Assembly (NCBI RefSeq): GCF_014841125.1
Contig: NZ_JACYTQ010000001.1
Coordinates: forward strand, 62,001-126,000
DNA: 64,000 bases
DNA from: Echinicola arenosa
Lineage (GTDB): Bacteria > Bacteroidota > Bacteroidia > Cytophagales > Cyclobacteriaceae
Direction: 5' to 3'
Below the pieces are notes generated by a model, which ran no database searches, had not been told where the DNA came from, and saw nothing but the letters and a program-made list of their open reading frames with translations. Within the stretch, counting starts at the first letter, position 1. Every line of letters begins with the position of its first letter. The position numbers were made by a program, and so were the translations under genes. Of this stretch, positions 42,908 to 53,153 are shown one piece after another.

Positions 42908-45900
42908 TTAGAAATTATAGCCCAAGGTCACATAAAAACGTGTTTCTTCTAAATCATAATTCCTGATAGGTCGGGCCATGTCAAACTTCACATAGTAGTT
43001 CAACAATACAGTGCGTAAACCTCCTCCAAAACTTTGCAGCCAAGGATTATTGAAATTATTGAGAGTGATTTCAAATGGTGATCCATCTGTATTGATAACT
43101 TCTGTATTTTGATCATTTACGCGCTCCCAAGGTGCTGCCTTATCCCAAGAAGATCCTGCATCATAAAATCCTACCAACTGAAAATTCTTGATAAAGTTAG
43201 AAGCAATATTGCCCCTTGAAAGATAGGAGAATAGCGGTATTCTCAACTCCGCAGAAAATGTAATTACATTTCTACCACGAATTTCATCATAGTCATATCC
43301 GCGAAGATCCACAAATTCAGCAAATAGAATGTTCGAATTTTCCACTCCGTCGGAATTTCTGATTGGAGAAGACTCAGGCCGATTTGAAGGAGGCTCATAA
43401 AATTCATTGAACAGCCAGTTTTTCATACCTCCCACCAAATAGCTTTGCGGATTATTTCCGAAGAATGACCCTGCAAATAAGCGAGTGGCAAAGGTGATGT
43501 TTTTATGTACTTTTTGATAGTTTCTTACATCCAAATAAAAATTGCTAAAAGACCTATCTGACTCACCTATGCCCTGATAATGCTTTACGCCTATCTTACC
43601 CTTAAAACCTTGCTCCATATAAAGTCCCAATAGCTTGGTCTTGTCCACCACCAACTCAGCTTTTCCCCCAATATAATTTACATCAAAGCGATTCTGAGGG
43701 CCTTCCCCACCTCTAATTAAGGAATCCGGGTTTAAATTAAAATATTGGGTCTTAGCAAAGAAGGGAGCTACCGTAAATCTGCTATGAACTGAGAAAGGAT
43801 AGGAAAATCCCAATTCTGTTTTGGTCAAAACATAACGCTGATAGGTAATATCCCCATCAGAAATCACCAAAGCTCTTCTATCAAACCTTCCCGTAAAATC
43901 TATCCTGTCTTTAAGGTATTGGTATTCAAAGTACACATCACTACCTGATCTGAAGTCAAGCGTGGTCATAATCCCACCTTTGAAAATGTGATTATCCAAT
44001 AAATCTGTCATTTGCCCCTCGATGTTGATTCCAAAACCTCTCAAAGGATCAACTACAAAAGTGGTCCTTAAGCTGTTTGCCATAAATTGGGGAATATACT
44101 CCCTTGGCCCACGAACAGTATTTTTCAAACTCTGCTGTCTGAATGCTTCCAGAATATTACTTCTGCCAGTAGCCAAATTTCCAAGCCGTTGTTCTAGGGG
44201 AGCCGGAACCGTATCAAATGTGTAATTATCTGTATTGATTCCTCTTCGGTTTTCAAACCTCAACCTGTCAATATTGATAGATCCTGTCGCATTGGCCATG
44301 GGCTTCACACTGTCAATTTTAGCAATTGGCGCTTCAACCTCAGTAGCTTTTCCTTCTTGTATCACATTCTCAGGCTCTTCTTCTTTAGCTTCTAGTCTTC
44401 TAGCAGCAAGCCTTTCATTCAATTTCTTGGCTTGAGAAAGTTGTACCCTTGGTGTGCCAGGTGTAAATTGATCTAAGTTTGGAAAGGTTTCCAGCACCAA
44501 CTTGCTTCCCGTCCCATCCTTATAAGCGTATGCCCATTTATTAATACGCGGCGCATAATCAAAGCTTTCTACGCTAGTGTTAAAAGCAGAGACCTGACTG
44601 GACACTTCACTGCCGAGTCCCATTCTCATCAGGTTGTAAATACCACTTTGATCACTTAGGTGGAGGACAAAATTCTGGTTCATTACCCGCGGATAATAGT
44701 TCTTGGAATTCATATTTGTCAACTTTGTTGTGACAATAGAATCACCCAAATCCACTCTAAAGAAATTAAAATATTCTGGCAGTTCCCTCACATCTGGGGT
44801 TTTAGTCAGAATACTATCTGGTAAATCGGTCTTATTGGAAGAATAAATGATGGTTGAGTCATTGACAAATACCGGGGTAATGTCATCAAAAACATCATTG
44901 GTAAGTCTTCTTCCCTGACCCCGAAGATTCAAAGTATAGATATTGGTTCTTCCTCCTGCCATAGCAGAAAGAACCATGGTTTTTCCATTGGGAGAAAAAT
45001 CAAAGCTATTGATTTGGGTAATGTTTCTTAGGAAAATCTTGTCCTGATTACTACCATCTATACTTCTCATGCGAAGTGTGGTCAATCCTCTTTTGAATGT
45101 AGCAATGGTCAAATTCAACGTATCCCTCCAGGCAATAACCGGTGTAGTGAAATTGGCCTCTTGGTCGTCGGTTGAAAAACCACCTTTGTAAATGGTTACT
45201 TCGTTATTGGTGGAGAGGTTTCTTACTATAACCTTATATTTTCCATCGTAATTAATTACATAAGCTAGGTTTTTAGCATCGGGACTGAACTTGATATCAT
45301 TGATACTTCCTTCTTCATTTTTCTTGGTCTCCGCAATGACATTGCTTTGATTAGGTTCCTTAAAGGAACTAAACACAGGCTCATTAACAGTGGTATAGTA
45401 ATCTTTCCATTGCTCTGCAAAGCCCTTATAGCCTATCCCCAAAGTATTGGCAATACTATTTTCCTCATTTCTGTTAATCCGGCTCAAGTTCAGAATACTT
45501 GATATATACCGCTTTCCATATTTCTGCACCACAAAATTCCAGATGGACTGTCCTACCAATGAAGCTTCCTTCTTGCTGAGTTTATATAGTTTGGGTTGCT
45601 CATGATCCTTCAAATAATGCCTTACATAATCATCCATTTCCAAACTCCAGCCTTTGGCCAAATAAAGAGCGGCTCCGTCAATAAACCATTCAGGAAAGCT
45701 GTTGATTAAATTGGATTGAAAAGCATCTGCTATCGTACTTCCATATAGCATTTCCTCTAAGATCACCTTGCTGGTTCTATAAAGCAATTCCTCTTTGAAA
45801 GATGCCCAATCCCCAGTATAAGGAACCTCCGCTAATAATTTTGAGAAGTATGTCTGGCCGTTCACGGTATAATTGTTTTCGTGAAGGTCTGTATTGCTTT

Positions 45901-46201
45901 GTAGCCATTCTTCATGGCTATTGTAGATGTAGATTTTTGGTTTTGTGTAGGCTACATAGCCTATCATTTGGGTGACCCGCTCAAATTCATTTTCCAAGTA
46001 ATCAATGGCCATGCGGGCATTGTCCCTACCGCCTCCATAGTAGTATACTTCAAAATTATTGGAGGAAAAAAAATACCAATCAAATTGCTGATGTTGAATT
46101 CGGTTCTTTCCGAATCTTTCCTGGTCAAATTGGGCTTTGGAGATAGAAAAGGAACCAAGCCAAAATATCGTAAAATAAATAACAACTAATTTTAACTTCA
46201 T
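42908..46201 (-). CDS. Outer-membrane chimera: decayed MA-type peptidase, beta-propeller and barrel
   Basis: The 1097-residue product has a signal peptide ending SKAQ. Residues 25-290 resemble peptidase-MA domains, but where HExxH is expected the sequence reads YRTSK at 141-145. The later glutamate position in FPEWFIDGAALYLA is Asp174. Residues 290-600 hold WD40/TolB-like propeller blades (INDIKFSPDAKNLAYVINYDGKY, INSFDFSPNGKTMVLSA). After a linker, residues 720-1097 form a beta-barrel of the Omp85/surface-antigen type ending GLRTVLLNYYVKFDMARPI and LGYNF. Homologues are often annotated TolB-like in Bacteroidota. Role unknown. Confidence 0.82.
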   Translation of the reverse strand: MKLKLVVIYFTIFWLGSFSISKAQFDQERFGKNRIQHQQFDWYFFSSNNFEVYYYGGGRDNARMAIDYLENEFERVTQMIGYVAYTKPKIYIYNSHEEWLQSNTDLHENNYTVNGQTYFSKLLAEVPYTGDWASFKEELLYRTSKVILEEMLYGSTIADAFQSNLINSFPEWFIDGAALYLAKGWSLEMDDYVRHYLKDHEQPKLYKLSKKEASLVGQSIWNFVVQKYGKRYISSILNLSRINRNEENSIANTLGIGYKGFAEQWKDYYTTVNEPVFSSFKEPNQSNVIAETKKNEEGSINDIKFSPDAKNLAYVINYDGKYKVIVRNLSTNNEVTIYKGGFSTDDQEANFTTPVIAWRDTLNLTIATFKRGLTTLRMRSIDGSNQDKIFLRNITQINSFDFSPNGKTMVLSAMAGGRTNIYTLNLRGQGRRLTNDVFDDITPVFVNDSTIIYSSNKTDLPDSILTKTPDVRELPEYFNFFRVDLGDSIVTTKLTNMNSKNYYPRVMNQNFVLHLSDQSGIYNLMRMGLGSEVSSQVSAFNTSVESFDYAPRINKWAYAYKDGTGSKLVLETFPNLDQFTPGTPRVQLSQAKKLNERLAARRLEAKEEEPENVIQEGKATEVEAPIAKIDSVKPMANATGSINIDRLRFENRRGINTDNYTFDTVPAPLEQRLGNLATGRSNILEAFRQQSLKNTVRGPREYIPQFMANSLRTTFVVDPLRGFGINIEGQMTDLLDNHIFKGGIMTTLDFRSGSDVYFEYQYLKDRIDFTGRFDRRALVISDGDITYQRYVLTKTELGFSYPFSVHSRFTVAPFFAKTQYFNLNPDSLIRGGEGPQNRFDVNYIGGKAELVVDKTKLLGLYMEQGFKGKIGVKHYQGIGESDRSFSNFYLDVRNYQKVHKNITFATRLFAGSFFGNNPQSYLVGGMKNWLFNEFYEPPSNRPESSPIRNSDGVENSNILFAEFVDLRGYDYDEIRGRNVITFSAELRIPLFSYLSRGNIASNFIKNFQLVGFYDAGSSWDKAAPWERVNDQNTEVINTDGSPFEITLNNFNNPWLQSFGGGLRTVLLNYYVKFDMARPIRNYDLEETRFYVTLGYNF

Positions 46202-46224
46202 TGATCTGTTTTGTTGTCTTAATC

Positions 46225-47277
46225 TTAAATATACTTAAAAAATCGACTTATGTTCACATCTTTTTCGAGTTCATATTTGCCTTCAAATAAGCCGAGCATG
46301 ATCTTACTATAATAAGGTACTAAAGAAACCCCTTTCGCACCAAATCCATTGAAGATATAAACGTTTTCACTTTCAGGATGTTTTCCCAGAAATGGTTTTC
46401 GGTCTTTGGTGGCAGGTCTGATTCCGGTTTTATGACTGGTCAGTAATTTATCTTTTTGCGGAACGATTTTTTCCAAACGTTCAAAAATCTCCTCTTTCCC
46501 TCGCTCAGTTGGCCCTTGATCCAAATCATGCCAGCTGTAAGTAGAACCTACCCTGATGGTTTTGTCCGGCATCGTAATTCTAAAAACTCCTCTATTGATG
46601 ATTTCTTCAGGAGTAAAATCGCTTTCCAATTCCAATATTTCTCCCTTTACGGGAGCAAAAGGCAACCAATCAAAAAACTTACTTTTCATGGCTCCTAAAC
46701 CATTGCAATAAACCAAAGAATTGGCAACGATATCTTTATAGTGCCACTTCCCCTCTTTTTGGTAAAGCCTCTCCTCATCAAAAGGTTCATCTCTCAACAA
46801 GTCACCATGCTTGAGCCATCTGGCATATGCATCCAAAAGTTTATTGATATCGAGGTACCCACTGTTTTTCAACATGATACCACCATAAGGATCGTTTACC
46901 TGAGGATACAAAGGTTGAGTCCTCACTTCCTCCAAATAAGCCTGCAAGCCTTCCTCAATGCTCTTCCCCATCCATTCATTTTGCTCTTCGATATTATTGA
47001 ACGGCCTGTATATTTTTTTGAGATAGATTAGCTTGGTATTTAACAAATTTTCAAGCTCTTGGTATAAGGGTAATATCTCCGGAAAGAGATTATCGGCATT
47101 CCAAGTTTTCACCATTTTTCTCCCAGTAACAGGATTAAACAAACCAGCAGCTACCCTACTGCTATTGTTTTGAGCAGCTTGGTCAAACACCAAAACTTTA
47201 TCTCCAGAACTGATCAACCTATAAGAGAGCACAGTCCCAGCAATGCCCTGACCAACGAGTAAAAAATCGACTTCCAT
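46225..47277 (-). CDS. FAD-dependent oxidoreductase (DAO/glycine oxidase-like family)
   Basis: Flavoenzyme of about 350 residues. I prefer the ATG at 47277 (MEVDFLLVGQGIAG) to a TTG two codons upstream. The dinucleotide-binding motif is VGQGIAG, and SSRVAAGLFNPVTGRKMVK follows as in MnmC C-terminal and glycine-oxidase-like proteins. GIRPATKDRKPFLGKHPE and FNGFGAKGVSLVPYYS form the second FAD-binding block. A tRNA-modifying MnmC-type role or amino-acid oxidation is possible; the N-terminal methyltransferase half of MnmC is absent. It is divergent from the MBL hydrolase gene. Confidence 0.88.
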   Translation of the reverse strand: MEVDFLLVGQGIAGTVLSYRLISSGDKVLVFDQAAQNNSSRVAAGLFNPVTGRKMVKTWNADNLFPEILPLYQELENLLNTKLIYLKKIYRPFNNIEEQNEWMGKSIEEGLQAYLEEVRTQPLYPQVNDPYGGIMLKNSGYLDINKLLDAYARWLKHGDLLRDEPFDEERLYQKEGKWHYKDIVANSLVYCNGLGAMKSKFFDWLPFAPVKGEILELESDFTPEEIINRGVFRITMPDKTIRVGSTYSWHDLDQGPTERGKEEIFERLEKIVPQKDKLLTSHKTGIRPATKDRKPFLGKHPESENVYIFNGFGAKGVSLVPYYSKIMLGLFEGKYELEKDVNISRFFKYI

Positions 47278-47334
47278 ACCCAAAATTAAATTCTTTCTTT
47301 GTTATTTTGGCATGAATTCAAAAATGTTTCGGAC

Positions 47335-47988
47335 ATGCTCCAAGTTAAATCTTTTACCTTCAATCCTTTTCAAGAAAACACTTACATTCTCTATGATCAT
47401 ACGAAAAAAGCTGTCATCATAGATCCAGGATGCTATGAAAAAGGAGAAAAAGAGACATTGACTTCTTTCATCAAATCAGAAGGTTTACAGCCGGTGAGGC
47501 TGCTCAACACCCATTGTCACATTGACCATGTGTTGGGCAATTATTTTATCAATCAAACTTATGGTCTCCCTTTGGAAATCCACCCTCAGGATGAACAAGT
47601 TTTGAATGCTGTACCCACTTATGCTTCCAATTATGGTTTTCCACTATTTAGTAGTTGTCCGGTTGGGAGTTTTATCAATGAAGGCGATGAGATCAAATTT
47701 GGAGAGACTACACTTGAAGTAATCTGGGTTCCGGGGCATGCACCTGGACATGTGGTCTTTTACCATGCTGAAAGTAAAACATGTATTGGAGGTGATACTT
47801 TATTTCAAGGAAGCATTGGTAGAACAGATTTACCTGGTGGTGATCACCAAACCCTGCTGACCGCCATTAAAGAAAAGCTTTTCACACTTCCTGATGATGT
47901 AAAAGTCTATCCTGGCCATGGACCTGCAACTTTGATTGGCCATGAAAAAATTTACAACCCCTTTGTTGGTCAAAACGCTCAATTTTGA
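47335..47988 (+). CDS. MBL-fold metallohydrolase (glyoxalase II-like)
   Basis: Binuclear metal hydrolase of about 217 residues, starting at the ATG at 47335 rather than a TTG 36 bp upstream. The motif LNTHCHIDHVLGN provides HxHxDH. The further metal ligands lie in VPGHAPGHVVFY, FQGSIGRTDLPGGD and VYPGHGPAT. The substrate may be a hydroxyacyl-thioester, as in glyoxalase II (GloB-like proteins of this short type). It is the first gene of a five-gene overlapping run with pssA, porU, porV and an M16-like gene. Confidence 0.9.
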   Translation: MLQVKSFTFNPFQENTYILYDHTKKAVIIDPGCYEKGEKETLTSFIKSEGLQPVRLLNTHCHIDHVLGNYFINQTYGLPLEIHPQDEQVLNAVPTYASNYGFPLFSSCPVGSFINEGDEIKFGETTLEVIWVPGHAPGHVVFYHAESKTCIGGDTLFQGSIGRTDLPGGDHQTLLTAIKEKLFTLPDDVKVYPGHGPATLIGHEKIYNPFVGQNAQF

Positions 47989-48683
47989 ATATCAAGAAAC
48001 ACATCCCCAATGCAATCACTTGCATGAACCTGGCCTGTGGTATGGCAGGGGTTTACTTTGTTCTGGAAGGGAAAATCCATTATGCCACTTATTTCATCAT
48101 AGCTGCAGCTGTATTTGACTTCCTGGACGGTATGGTTGCCAGATTGTTAAAAGTACAGGGGGAAATTGGCAAACAGCTGGACTCCTTAGCTGACTTGGTG
48201 ACTTTTGGGGTGCTTCCATCTTTTGTCATCTTCCAAATGCTAAAGCAGGTTTTCCCTGAAGGCTTTGTTCCTTTCTTGTCATTTATCATTGGCATCCAAT
48301 CGGCCATGCGACTCGCTAAGTTCAATATAGACACAAGACAAACTGATCGATTTATAGGTGTACCTACTCCAGCAAATGCTTTATTAATTTGCACTTTGCC
48401 TTTTTTGGCCGATCAATTTACTTGGGCAAAGGATTTGATCCAAAACGGATATTTTTTACTATTTCTGACCTTTATCATGGCAATACTACTGACTGCCGAG
48501 CTTCCTTTGATTGCTCTAAAATTCAAAAACTTTAGGTTTCAAGAAAACATATTTAGGTACCTCGTCATCTTAATCGGCTTGGTTAGTCTGATATTTTTGG
48601 GAATTGCGGGTGTTCCATTTATCATTATAGGCTATATTTTACTTTCTTTGATAGAAAGTCGTATACATCCTAATGAGCTTTAA
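47985..48683 (+). CDS. pssA: CDP-diacylglycerol-serine O-phosphatidyltransferase
   Basis: Makes phosphatidylserine, the precursor of phosphatidylethanolamine, in the inner membrane. The 232-residue product starts at a TTG that overlaps the previous stop as TTGA. The usual family N-terminus (NIKKHIPNAITCMNLACG) begins right after it, so the TTG and not the later ATG is the start. The CDP-alcohol phosphotransferase signature is complete: DFLDGMVARLL, then GEIGKQLDSLADLVTFG. About seven membrane helices are seen. Its 3' end overlaps porU by 11 nt. Confidence 0.95.
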   Translation: MNIKKHIPNAITCMNLACGMAGVYFVLEGKIHYATYFIIAAAVFDFLDGMVARLLKVQGEIGKQLDSLADLVTFGVLPSFVIFQMLKQVFPEGFVPFLSFIIGIQSAMRLAKFNIDTRQTDRFIGVPTPANALLICTLPFLADQFTWAKDLIQNGYFLLFLTFIMAILLTAELPLIALKFKNFRFQENIFRYLVILIGLVSLIFLGIAGVPFIIIGYILLSLIESRIHPNEL

Positions 48684-51600
48684 TAGCAAAATACATTTCT
48701 TCACCCTCGTATTTGCTCTCCTGATTTTATTTTCAGGAAAAAGTTTGTATGCCCAATCCTATTATAAATTTCCTGTAACCAAAGCCGGAATATATGCCAT
48801 TCCGCTCTCTACCGCTCAAAGCTTGGGAGAAAGCTCATTGAATAATCTGGCTATCTTCGGTCATGTGGGTATGCTTCCCCAAGAGCTCTCCACAAGTGAT
48901 TTTGAGATAAAGGAAATTCCTAGCGTTATAATAAACGGGAAACTTTTGGTCTATCTAGAAGGACCTCACCAGCTATCTTCCTCAGCAGACACATTGGCTT
49001 ATCGCCACCACTTGTATTCGGATACTGCCTATTATTGGCTAAAGACAGGACACTCTTCTCCCGAAAGAGTGGTCAATATTTCACCCAACACTGTTGAAGC
49101 AAATGGAAATTGGCTTTACAAAGTTTATTCCTTTAAGAAGGAAGAACACAATCTCTTGTCATCTGGAAGGAAATGGTATAGCAATAGGCTCTTTTCCGGA
49201 GGAATCTCTTCTTTTAACATTTCTGTGGAAAGTTATGATGAGGGGCCTATTTATAGCCAAGCCAGACTGATGGCTCAATCCACGGCTTCAAGCTCACTGA
49301 ACATTCGAAGCGGACAGACCAATTTATTAGAAACAAATATTACATCTGTTCCTGCCTCCACATACGCTGTCAAAGGCAGGGAAGAAATGGAGAAGTCATT
49401 TAGAGACTATTTCAATGTAGGCAACCCTACCAGTTTTAATTTAGAAATGTCCAGTACGGATCCAAATGGAGTAGGATTTATGGACTATTTTCTATTGGGC
49501 CTTCCCTATTCTTCCTCCAATCTTTCAGAAGGTATCTACTACCCAATAGGACATGCAAATGCTACATCATTTGTCACAAAACCAAACTATCAATACTGGG
49601 ATGTGACCGATCCTTACCAAGTTAAAAGTTTTGATAGTCAAAATGGAAGCGCCACTTTACTTCCAAATCATAAAGTGCTTATCTTTGAAGCGGACAAAGC
49701 AAAAATTATAGAAGGTTTTACCCCTATAAACCTTGAACTCAGAAACAATTCATCTCCCGCTGAATTGATCATTATAAGCCCTCCATCCTTGAACTACCAA
49801 GCCTCCAGATTGGCGGATCACAAAAGGTCAATGGGAATAAGCACTCTTTTGGTAAGCACTGAAGCTATATTTGACAATTACAATTTTGGCACTAAGGACG
49901 TTACAGCGGTCAGAAATTTCATTGCGGATCAATACCATAAACATGGACAGCTTAAGCAGGTACTTCTATTTGGAAAAGGGACATTTGATTACAAGAATAT
50001 TTCAGATGGAAGGCCTAATCTAGTGCCAACTTACAGTTCCAGAAACAGCTTACATCCTTTAACTTCATTTAGCTCTGATGATTACTTTGGCTTCTTACAG
50101 TTTGGACAGGGTGAATGGCAGGAAAATGAAGCGGGAGACCTCCCCTTATCGATAGGAGTTGGGAGAATCCCTGTGATCACCCCCTCTGAAGCCAAGAATG
50201 TAGTGGACAAAATCATACAGTATGAAGACAGGACTAAGCAACTTGGCAATTGGAAAAGAAAATTACTCTTTGTTGCTGATGATGGAGATTATAATGTCCA
50301 CCTAAATCACAGCGAAACCCATACTGCCTCTCTTTTTTCAGATTCTCCCGAATATCAAGAGGACAAGTTATATGTGGATAATTTTGAGCAAATTCAAGAA
50401 GGTAATTACCAGTTGGCTCCAGCTGCTAAAAAGTCACTTTCTGACAAAATAGAAGAAGGTACTTTATTGGTTAATTATATTGGTCATGGAAATGAAAACA
50501 CCTTAACATCCGAAAGGATTTTCCAGGTCAGCGACTTGGAAAACTGGCCTGAAACCGATCATTTCCCTCTCTTCATGACGGCCACCTGTGAGTTTGGCAG
50601 ACATGATAGTCCCTACTTGAGGTCGGGCGCAGAAGAACTGTTGATGGCCCAGAACAAAGGAGCTATTGCCCTTTTGACTACAGGAAGGCCCGTTTTCAGC
50701 AGTGTCAATTTCGAACTCAATACTGCTTTTATAGCTTCGCTTTTGAAAAAAGAAAATGGACAAGGGCTAATGCTTGGCGATATTTTCAAAGCCACCAAAA
50801 ACCATAGCCTGAACGGCCCTTATAACAGGAACTTTTCCCTTTTGGGAGATCCTACTTTACGCTTAGCTGCACCTGAACTAGGAGCCACACTGGAGATTGT
50901 TGAGTTGGAAAACTCGAAAAAAATTGACACCCTAAAAGCCGGTCAAAAAATTAAAATAACCGGTCAGGTTACTGATCCGCTTACCTCCACTCCGGTCAAT
51001 TCCTTCAATGGCACATTTGAAATTGAATTATTGGATAAGCCTACTTCAGTTGAAACTTTGGGAGATGAAAGCCCAGTTACACAATATATCAATTACAACA
51101 CTCCCTTTTATAGGGGTACAGGAAAGGTAACCTCGGGAGCTTTTGAGGCAGAAATCTTAGTAAGCCCAAATACAGGTCAAAGTTTTGAGAAAGGCATTCT
51201 CCGGTTTTTCGCTACAGACTCGAATAACTCTTACGAAGCCATCCATGCTCAATCGCTTACTTTGGGAGGAAAATCAGCGAATGACCAAGACGACCAACAA
51301 GGTCCTATCATTAAACTGTTCGCAGAGGACAGCCTTAACTCAGTCAGCTCAACTTCATCAACACAAATTCAATTATTGGCCAACCTCGGTGATGAAAATG
51401 GCATTCAAATCCTTGGCGGAATAAATCAGGATATTGCTCTAAGCATAAATGATGGATCTCCTGTCATCATCAATGATTACTATCACTCCATCGAAAGTGG
51501 TTATAAGAGAGGAAGAATTAGCATTACAGTTACAGGACTGAAAGAAGGCTCAAACACGATAAAACTAACCGCATTTGACAACCTTGGGAACTCCAGCACA

Positions 51601-51945
51601 GAAACGCTAAGTATTGAGGTTGAGGGCAGTAATCGGTCACATATTTTAGAAGCCAAGACATTTCCCAACCCCACATCTGATATCAGTCATTTCTGGGTAA
51701 AGCACAATAGACCTGATGAGAACATTATTTTGAAGCTCACCATTTACAATATGTTGGGAAGTGAAATATTTTCTAATGAAAAACGTTATGCCAAAGCTGA
51801 TGATGAAATCCACGATATGGATTGGATTTTTTTGCGTGACTTGACAAAAATTCCCGCAAAAGGAACTTATATTTACAGATTACAGCTTACATGCGAAGAG
51901 GACGGAACCTCCGACCAAGCATTTGGAAAAATAAATATTCAATGA
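48673..51945 (+). CDS. porU: Type IX secretion sortase PorU
   Basis: Surface cysteine peptidase that removes the C-terminal sorting domain of type IX cargo and attaches the cargo to lipopolysaccharide. The 1090-residue product has a signal peptide ending LYAQ and an N-terminal beta domain. A gingipain-like C25 domain (about 360-720) carries the catalytic His605 in NYIGHGNE and Cys639 in TATCEFGRHD. Ig-like domains follow, then its own sorting-type C-terminal domain (AKTFPNPTSDISHFWVKHN). porV overlaps its stop (ATGA). A client, the GH13 amylase at 16145, is encoded in the same window. Confidence 0.95.
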   Translation: MSFNSKIHFFTLVFALLILFSGKSLYAQSYYKFPVTKAGIYAIPLSTAQSLGESSLNNLAIFGHVGMLPQELSTSDFEIKEIPSVIINGKLLVYLEGPHQLSSSADTLAYRHHLYSDTAYYWLKTGHSSPERVVNISPNTVEANGNWLYKVYSFKKEEHNLLSSGRKWYSNRLFSGGISSFNISVESYDEGPIYSQARLMAQSTASSSLNIRSGQTNLLETNITSVPASTYAVKGREEMEKSFRDYFNVGNPTSFNLEMSSTDPNGVGFMDYFLLGLPYSSSNLSEGIYYPIGHANATSFVTKPNYQYWDVTDPYQVKSFDSQNGSATLLPNHKVLIFEADKAKIIEGFTPINLELRNNSSPAELIIISPPSLNYQASRLADHKRSMGISTLLVSTEAIFDNYNFGTKDVTAVRNFIADQYHKHGQLKQVLLFGKGTFDYKNISDGRPNLVPTYSSRNSLHPLTSFSSDDYFGFLQFGQGEWQENEAGDLPLSIGVGRIPVITPSEAKNVVDKIIQYEDRTKQLGNWKRKLLFVADDGDYNVHLNHSETHTASLFSDSPEYQEDKLYVDNFEQIQEGNYQLAPAAKKSLSDKIEEGTLLVNYIGHGNENTLTSERIFQVSDLENWPETDHFPLFMTATCEFGRHDSPYLRSGAEELLMAQNKGAIALLTTGRPVFSSVNFELNTAFIASLLKKENGQGLMLGDIFKATKNHSLNGPYNRNFSLLGDPTLRLAAPELGATLEIVELENSKKIDTLKAGQKIKITGQVTDPLTSTPVNSFNGTFEIELLDKPTSVETLGDESPVTQYINYNTPFYRGTGKVTSGAFEAEILVSPNTGQSFEKGILRFFATDSNNSYEAIHAQSLTLGGKSANDQDDQQGPIIKLFAEDSLNSVSSTSSTQIQLLANLGDENGIQILGGINQDIALSINDGSPVIINDYYHSIESGYKRGRISITVTGLKEGSNTIKLTAFDNLGNSSTETLSIEVEGSNRSHILEAKTFPNPTSDISHFWVKHNRPDENIILKLTIYNMLGSEIFSNEKRYAKADDEIHDMDWIFLRDLTKIPAKGTYIYRLQLTCEEDGTSDQAFGKINIQ

Positions 51946-53153
51946 AGAAATCGAGTGATTATTTAAAAGCATTTATTTTTTTAGCTATTCTTTCCTTGAC
52001 AGTAAAAACTGCTAAGGCACAGAATTCCGTAGTAGTTTCTGGTCAAGATGAAGGCCGCAGAGTAATCATCACTGCTGTTCCTTTTTTGAATTTTGCACCA
52101 GATAGTAGACATGCTGCCATGGGTGATGTGGGGGTGGCAACTTCTCCAGATGCCAACTCCGCTCATTGGAATGCAGCCAAACTGGCCTTTATTGAAGATA
52201 AAACCGGTTTCTCGCTTTCTTACTCTCCCTGGTTAGGCAAGTTGGTTCCTGATATGTCATTAAATTACCTTACTGGCTATATCAAAATAGATGAAATGTC
52301 ATCCTTTGGACTTGACCTGAGGTATTTCAACATGGGAGACATCCAGCTTACTGATGGATCCGGTCAAGACATAGGACAGTTTAACCCGAGGGACATTGCC
52401 ATAGGAAGCACTTATGCTAGAAAGCTATCAGAGACTTTGTCCTTAGGAATCTCTGCCAGGTTCATTCATTCCAATTTGGCGGGAAACATTACTTCCTCGG
52501 GAAGTGGTGATAGCAAACCAGGAATTAGTGTAGGAGTAGATGTGGGGGTTTACCAAAGAAAAGAGATACTTTTCAGCGGAAAAGAAGCTTATTGGTCTTG
52601 GGGAGCAACGATCACCAATATCGGCCCAAAACTCACCTACAACAGCGCAGAAGACTTGGATTATATTCCTACCAACTTAAGAATAGGTACAGCATTAGAA
52701 GTAGCTTTAGACCAAAATAATGACCTGACTTTTGCATTGGATTTCAATAAACTGATGGTTCCTACCCCTCCGGTTTATGCCAGAAATGAGGATGGTACTT
52801 TACAGACAGATGACAATGGCGACTTAATCATCGAAAGTGGAAAAGACCCCAACAGACCATTGCTTAGTGGCATGTTTGGCTCATTTGGAGATGCACCAAA
52901 TGGATTCAGTGAGGAAATGCAAGAGCTGATGATCTCTTTTGGCGTGGAATATGAATATGCAGACAAGTTCGCCGTAAGGACAGGTTACTTCCATGAAAAC
53001 AAAAACAAGGGCGGTAGGCAATATTTTACCATGGGAATTGGCTTTGACTTGAAGCGCTTTGGTTTTGATTTTTCTTACTTGGTACCTCAAAAACAAAATC
53101 ACCCTTTGGCAGAAACACTTCGTTTTTCATTGGCTTACAACATACCTCAGTAA
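51942..53153 (+). CDS. porV: Type IX secretion outer-membrane shuttle protein PorV
   Basis: Outer-membrane beta-barrel that collects secreted cargo from the Sov translocon and hands it to PorU. The ATG at 51942 overlaps the porU stop (ATGA). The longer frame from 51891 would add residues with no signal-peptide character. The 403-residue product has a signal peptide ending AKAQ. The PorV opening is VPFLNFAPDSRHAAMGDVGVATSPDANS, and FadL-like strands end in LRFSLAYNIPQ. The next gene overlaps its stop by 1 nt. Confidence 0.95.
   Translation: MKKSSDYLKAFIFLAILSLTVKTAKAQNSVVVSGQDEGRRVIITAVPFLNFAPDSRHAAMGDVGVATSPDANSAHWNAAKLAFIEDKTGFSLSYSPWLGKLVPDMSLNYLTGYIKIDEMSSFGLDLRYFNMGDIQLTDGSGQDIGQFNPRDIAIGSTYARKLSETLSLGISARFIHSNLAGNITSSGSGDSKPGISVGVDVGVYQRKEILFSGKEAYWSWGATITNIGPKLTYNSAEDLDYIPTNLRIGTALEVALDQNNDLTFALDFNKLMVPTPPVYARNEDGTLQTDDNGDLIIESGKDPNRPLLSGMFGSFGDAPNGFSEEMQELMISFGVEYEYADKFAVRTGYFHENKNKGGRQYFTMGIGFDLKRFGFDFSYLVPQKQNHPLAETLRFSLAYNIPQ

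Noticed and set aside
51891-51941. Longer start for porV inside porU
   Set aside because: The extension is polar and would bury the signal peptide; the ATG at 51942 overlapping the porU stop is standard.
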